A stretch of DNA of 64,000 bases from an uncultured Lachnospiraceae bacterium (GTDB taxonomy: Bacteria; Bacillota; Clostridia; Lachnospirales; Lachnospiraceae). Below are positions 61,102 through 64,000 of the stretch, in pieces (position 1 is the first letter of the stretch; every line of letters begins with the position of its first letter). The stretch lies in contig CAJTVD010000006.1 in assembly GCA_910579495.1 (NCBI GenBank), positions 18,735 through 82,734 on the forward strand, given 5' to 3'. The notes under the pieces are model-generated. The model made no database searches, was not told the DNA's origin, and saw nothing but the letters and a program-made list of their open reading frames with translations. The translations under genes were made by a program, and so were the position numbers.

Positions 61102-62805
61102 ATGATTTATGAAAAAAATCAGCTTTTAGAAGTAGAGATTGTGGATATGTCCTCTGAGGGAGAGGGAATTGGAAAAGCCCAGGGGTATCCCTTTTTTGTA
61201 AAAGATACGGTTATCGGTGATGTGGCGCAGATCCGCATTACCCGCGTAAAAAAGAATTATGGCTATGGAAGATTAGAGAAGGTGCTTGCACCTTCTCCTT
61301 TTCGTGTGGAGCCGGAATGTAAATTCCACAGACAGTGCGGCGGCTGCCAGATACAGGCAATGGACTATCAGCAGCAGCTTCAGTTCAAGGAGGCAAAGAT
61401 TAAAAATAATCTTATCCGCATTGGCGGTTTTGCACCGGAGCTGGTTGGCCGGATTATGGAACCTGTGCTGGGAATGGACGTTCCCTTTGGCTATAGGAAT
61501 AAGGCGCAATACCCTGTGGGGGAGGATAAGGAAGGTGGCCCCATAGCCGGATTTTATGCAGGCAGGACCCATACCATTATTGCCAATACCAGGTGCGCCC
61601 TGGGGGTTAAGGAAAATGAAGAAATACTGGAAACCATACTTTCTTATATGAAGAAGAACCGGGTGCCTGCTTATGACGAGCTTACCGGCAAGGGAACCGT
61701 GCGGCATGTCCTGATCCGGAAGGGATATCACAGCGGGGAGATCATGGTGTGCCTGGTGGTGAACCTTGGGCAGGGAAAGGGGGCGCCTTGCCTGCCTGCC
61801 CAAGATCAATTGATAAAAGCTCTTTCGGAGATACCTGGCATGGCAAGTGTGTCGCTAAGTATCAATACAGAAAAAACCAATGTAATCATGGGGAAGGATT
61901 TCTATACTATCTGGGGAAAGGAGACAATAGAAGATACCATTTATGTGCGGGATGCCAAGAAAAACTTTCAGGAAACCGGGCAGGGGATCACCTTTTCCCT
62001 TTCACCGTTATCCTTTTACCAGGTAAATCCTGTACAGACGGAAAAGATCTACAGTGTGACCCTTGATTATGCAGGGCTTACCGGGAAGGAAACGGTGTGG
62101 GACCTGTATTGCGGGATAGGTACGATCTCCCTTTTCCTGGCAGGAAACGCAAAGTGGGTGTATGGTGTGGAATCCGTACCGCGGGCAGTGGTGGACGCCT
62201 GGGAAAATGCCCGGAAAAACGGTATTGGAAATGTGAGTTTCTTTGCAGGGCAGGCGGAGGAGGTCCTGCCGGATAAGTATGGCAAGGAAGGCATTACCGC
62301 TGATGTGGTGGTGGTAGATCCGCCAAGGAAAGGCTGCGGGGCGGAATGCCTGGAAACCATATTGAAAATGGCACCGGAAAGGATCGTGTATGTGAGCTGC
62401 GATAGCGCAACCCTGGCTAGGGATTTGAAGGTGCTGTGCGAAGGGGGATATGAGATTGTGAGGGGGAGGGGGATTGATTTGTTTCCTATGACGGTTCATG
62501 TGGAGACGTGCGTATTATTGTCCAAACTCAAAACGACACAACATATAGAAGTGAAGATTGACCTTGATGAAATGGATTTAACGAAAGCGGAGAGCAAGGC
62601 GACTTATGCGGAGATAAAACAATATGTATTAGATAAGTTTGGCTTGAAAGTATCACAGCTTTATATTGCACAAGTGAAAAGAAAGCATGGCATAATAGAA
62701 AGAACCAACTATAATATAGGAGAGGGAAAGGCAAGAGTGCCGCAAGTGCCTTTAGAGAAAGAAAAGGCAATAGAGGATGCTCTAAAGCATTTTAAGATGA
62801 TATAA
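61102..62805 (+). CDS. rlmD: 23S rRNA (uracil-1939 C5)-methyltransferase with foreign C-terminal extension
   Basis: A 567-residue protein. N-terminal TRAM domain, iron-sulfur cysteines (CKFHRQCGGCQ), SAM motif DLYCGIGTISLFLA and the catalytic Cys in YVSCDSATLARDLK. RlmD normally ends near VETVVLLSR; here VETCVLLSK is followed by about 85 extra residues (IDLDEMDLTKAESKATYAEI to KHFKMI) in DNA clearly richer in A and T from about 62530. Such an extension is commonly carried by integrative elements that enter the 3' end of rumA. I use ATG 61102 rather than GTG 61081. Confidence 0.88.
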   Translation: MIYEKNQLLEVEIVDMSSEGEGIGKAQGYPFFVKDTVIGDVAQIRITRVKKNYGYGRLEKVLAPSPFRVEPECKFHRQCGGCQIQAMDYQQQLQFKEAKIKNNLIRIGGFAPELVGRIMEPVLGMDVPFGYRNKAQYPVGEDKEGGPIAGFYAGRTHTIIANTRCALGVKENEEILETILSYMKKNRVPAYDELTGKGTVRHVLIRKGYHSGEIMVCLVVNLGQGKGAPCLPAQDQLIKALSEIPGMASVSLSINTEKTNVIMGKDFYTIWGKETIEDTIYVRDAKKNFQETGQGITFSLSPLSFYQVNPVQTEKIYSVTLDYAGLTGKETVWDLYCGIGTISLFLAGNAKWVYGVESVPRAVVDAWENARKNGIGNVSFFAGQAEEVLPDKYGKEGITADVVVVDPPRKGCGAECLETILKMAPERIVYVSCDSATLARDLKVLCEGGYEIVRGRGIDLFPMTVHVETCVLLSKLKTTQHIEVKIDLDEMDLTKAESKATYAEIKQYVLDKFGLKVSQLYIAQVKRKHGIIERTNYNIGEGKARVPQVPLEKEKAIEDALKHFKMI

Positions 62806-62822
62806 GCCGAAATAAAGCGTTT

Positions 62823-62856
62823 AGGGGTATGACAAAAGCTGTCAGCCCCTTTTCCT
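62823..62856 (+). terminator. Terminator after rlmD
   Basis: GGGG, then TGACA-AAAGC-TGTCA, then CCCC and TTTT: a stem with small internal asymmetry 18 bp after the stop. It belongs to the acquired DNA. Confidence 0.55.
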
Positions 62857-62974
62857 ATTTAAAAGATTTATAATGCGTTGCCGGATAGCCGTAAAAGTTT
62901 ATGTTGCACTTCCCCTACTTTCTTGTTAATAATTTGCCTAGCGTCTAGGCTGTCACAAAGCACTTGGAGAGGTA

Positions 62975-63024
62975 GATTTTTGTCTGTCCAACCTACCGCA
63001 TACCAAAACTGACAGACAAAAATC
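62975..63024. repeat. 14-bp inverted repeat with 22-base spacer
   Basis: GATTTTTGTCTGTC (62975-62988) and GACAGACAAAAATC (63011-63024) are exact reverse complements; GCACT and AGTGC flank them further out. Located in the non-coding stretch 62857-63085. It resembles an element end or transfer-origin repeat rather than a terminator. Confidence 0.7.
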
Positions 63025-63085
63025 GTTGCGAACTTAGTGCGACTGACTGGTACGGTTATTTATAGCATATACATAATATTTATAG

Positions 63086-63328
63086 TTAAGCGTTTTTATT
63101 TTTACTTGGTTTTTGTGGATATGGTTTTTTTATATCTGTACGTCCAATAAGGTAATCTGTACTTGTATAATGAAAATCCGCTAATAAAGATAATATTTCT
63201 ATCGGGATGGCTCTTTCATCATTTTCATATCTTGAATAAGTTCGTTGAGATATGTGTAAATATTTTGCAATATCTGTTTGCGTTAAGTCTCTATCTTCTC
63301 GAAGATTGCGTATTCTTTCATATTTCAT
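63086..63328 (-). CDS. XRE-family transcriptional regulator
   Basis: An 80-residue Cro/CI-type protein: helix-turn-helix LREDRDLTQTDIAKYLHISQRTYSRYENDERAIPIE at about 9-44, followed by YTSTDYLIGRTD and a basic tail. It is divergent from the secreted-protein gene, with the operator-like repeat at 63356-63395 between. Small regulators of this kind are common at element edges. Confidence 0.88.
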   Translation of the reverse strand: MKYERIRNLREDRDLTQTDIAKYLHISQRTYSRYENDERAIPIEILSLLADFHYTSTDYLIGRTDIKKPYPQKPSKNKNA

Positions 63329-63355
63329 ATCTATACCTCAATATAAATATAAAAA

Positions 63356-63395
63356 AGACCGAAATGGACTATTGATTTTTAGACTATTTCGGTCT
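63356..63395. promoter_or_regulatory. Operator-like inverted repeat between XRE and secreted-protein genes
   Basis: AGACCGAAAT (63356-63365) and ATTTCGGTCT (63386-63395) are perfect arms 20 bp apart, with GACTATT repeated inside. It is the likely binding site of the XRE protein, affecting both divergent genes. Confidence 0.6.
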
Positions 63396-63452
63396 AAAAT
63401 ATAAGATGATGTTATATAAAAATCTCTCAACAAGAAAGCGAGGACTTTAAGG

Positions 63453-64000
63453 ATGAAGAAAAGAATCTTAACGAAGGTTATCACGATGGCTATGGCATGC
63501 GCTCTGGTCGTAGGAAATACAGGTTTAACAGTTCATGCTGCAACGGATGACGGTGCATATCATGGCGATGATATGGCAGATGGCGGTTCCAGCGCATCTG
63601 ACGGAAGCGATGATATCGGTGGTGGCGGCAACAGCGGTTCCAGCAATTCCAGCTCCAGCAATAACAGCGGTTCTACCGATGATGGAGCATATCATGGCGA
63701 TGGTATGGGAGACGGCGGTTCCAGCGCATCAAACGGCAACGATGATATCGGTAGCGGCAACGGCGGTTCCAGCTCCACAGCATCCTACACAGCGCCCAAA
63801 GCGGCAGGCAAAGCTGCATCCGCAGGCAAAGAGACTTTCCGCGCAGTCGCAAAGGCTGGTGCAGGAACTTACAAAGTAACTCACAAAGGCGTGGAAATCG
63901 CAACGTTCAGCCTTATGGATTCTGACAAAAAGGCAGTTTCCTGCACAGCAGTTACGCTCAAGCAGCGTGAAGACAAGAAATACGCTATCGACTTCCAGGT
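63453..64000 (+). CDS. Secreted repeat protein, cut at window edge
   Basis: The frame stays open from an ATG (GAGGA eight bases upstream) to the end of the window, 182 codons. A signal peptide (MKKRILTKVITMAMACALVV, cleavage after VHA) is followed by two copies of a Gly/Ser/Asp-rich unit of about 40 residues beginning DDGAYHGD and containing DGGSSAS and DDIG, then a Lys/Ala-rich linker and the start of a folded domain (GTYKVTHKGVEIATFSL). No cysteine or anchor motif is visible before the cut. Function is unknown; a cell-surface or matrix role is possible. Confidence 0.8.
   Translation, partial: MKKRILTKVITMAMACALVVGNTGLTVHAATDDGAYHGDDMADGGSSASDGSDDIGGGGNSGSSNSSSSNNSGSTDDGAYHGDGMGDGGSSASNGNDDIGSGNGGSSSTASYTAPKAAGKAASAGKETFRAVAKAGAGTYKVTHKGVEIATFSLMDSDKKAVSCTAVTLKQREDKKYAIDFQ

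Overview
The window looks like chromosome from a flagellated Lachnospiraceae-type member of the Clostridia. The grounds are moderate GC with AGGAGG ribosome binding sites almost everywhere, LplB/YtcP-type sugar ABC systems, Rpn-type transposase debris, a YhaM, a TrmB starting MRLKNV, and single-copy flagellin next to csrA. The family is inferred from gene content, not from a marker gene.

Layout. 1-6140 (minus): a two-component system (5454-6140, 4437-5450), an ABC ATPase with a two-FtsX permease (3725-4417, 1060-3651) and an alpha/beta hydrolase running off the edge. 6327-10466: a 1.4 kaa Lhr-type helicase. 10785-20885: one long operon for cell-wall sugar salvage: solute-binding lipoprotein, two permeases, MurQ, AnmK, NagZ, GNAT, NamZ (DUF1343) and a MurK/NagK-type kinase, closed by a convergent MurR/RpiR regulator. 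Because uptake is by ABC transporter rather than PTS, the two kinases supply the phosphate that MurQ needs. 22020-25948: HipA-like kinase, a second two-component system, and a small YtrA-type GntR regulator with its own operator and terminator.

26013-34139 (minus) is a flagellin island: csrA, flagellin, then six genes for sugar transfer and methylation (GT2-like, CgeB-like, a GT-methyltransferase fusion and two unrecognised proteins). Directly upstream, 34190-35048 is the most striking object in the window: a FimB/FimE-sized tyrosine recombinase gene bounded by 32-bp inverted repeats (30/32 identical). The segment carries a perfect sigma-28 promoter (TAAA-N15-GCCGATAT) that points away from csrA-flagellin as sequenced. 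Inversion would place it about 87 nt upstream of csrA. I read this as a self-contained flagellar phase switch, sequenced in the OFF orientation, with a palindrome that may terminate OFF-state transcription.

35155-36850 is a scarred accessory patch: flavoprotein, truncated Rpn-type transposase, 68-bp direct repeats, and a complete Fst-like type I toxin-antitoxin locus with both promoters visible (36436-36757). 36916-43218 is a second lipoprotein/ABC operon whose first two genes share a promoter architecture (paired TTAGAGA boxes 11 bp apart) and which ends in an HlyD-like adaptor, facing an ABC exporter. 45152-48869 holds housekeeping genes (exonuclease, DD-carboxypeptidase, TrmB, thioredoxin). 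48950-58384 is a nine-gene Mrp/Mbh-like cation antiporter operon with four large ion-channel subunits and no hydrogenase genes. Then come tRNA-Pro(CGG), a catalytically dead HtrA-like protein, a YhaM-type exoribonuclease, and RlmD with an AT-rich C-terminal extension typical of an integrative-element junction. The last kilobase (XRE regulator, inverted repeats, repeat-rich secreted protein) is probably the edge of, or a relic of, such an element.
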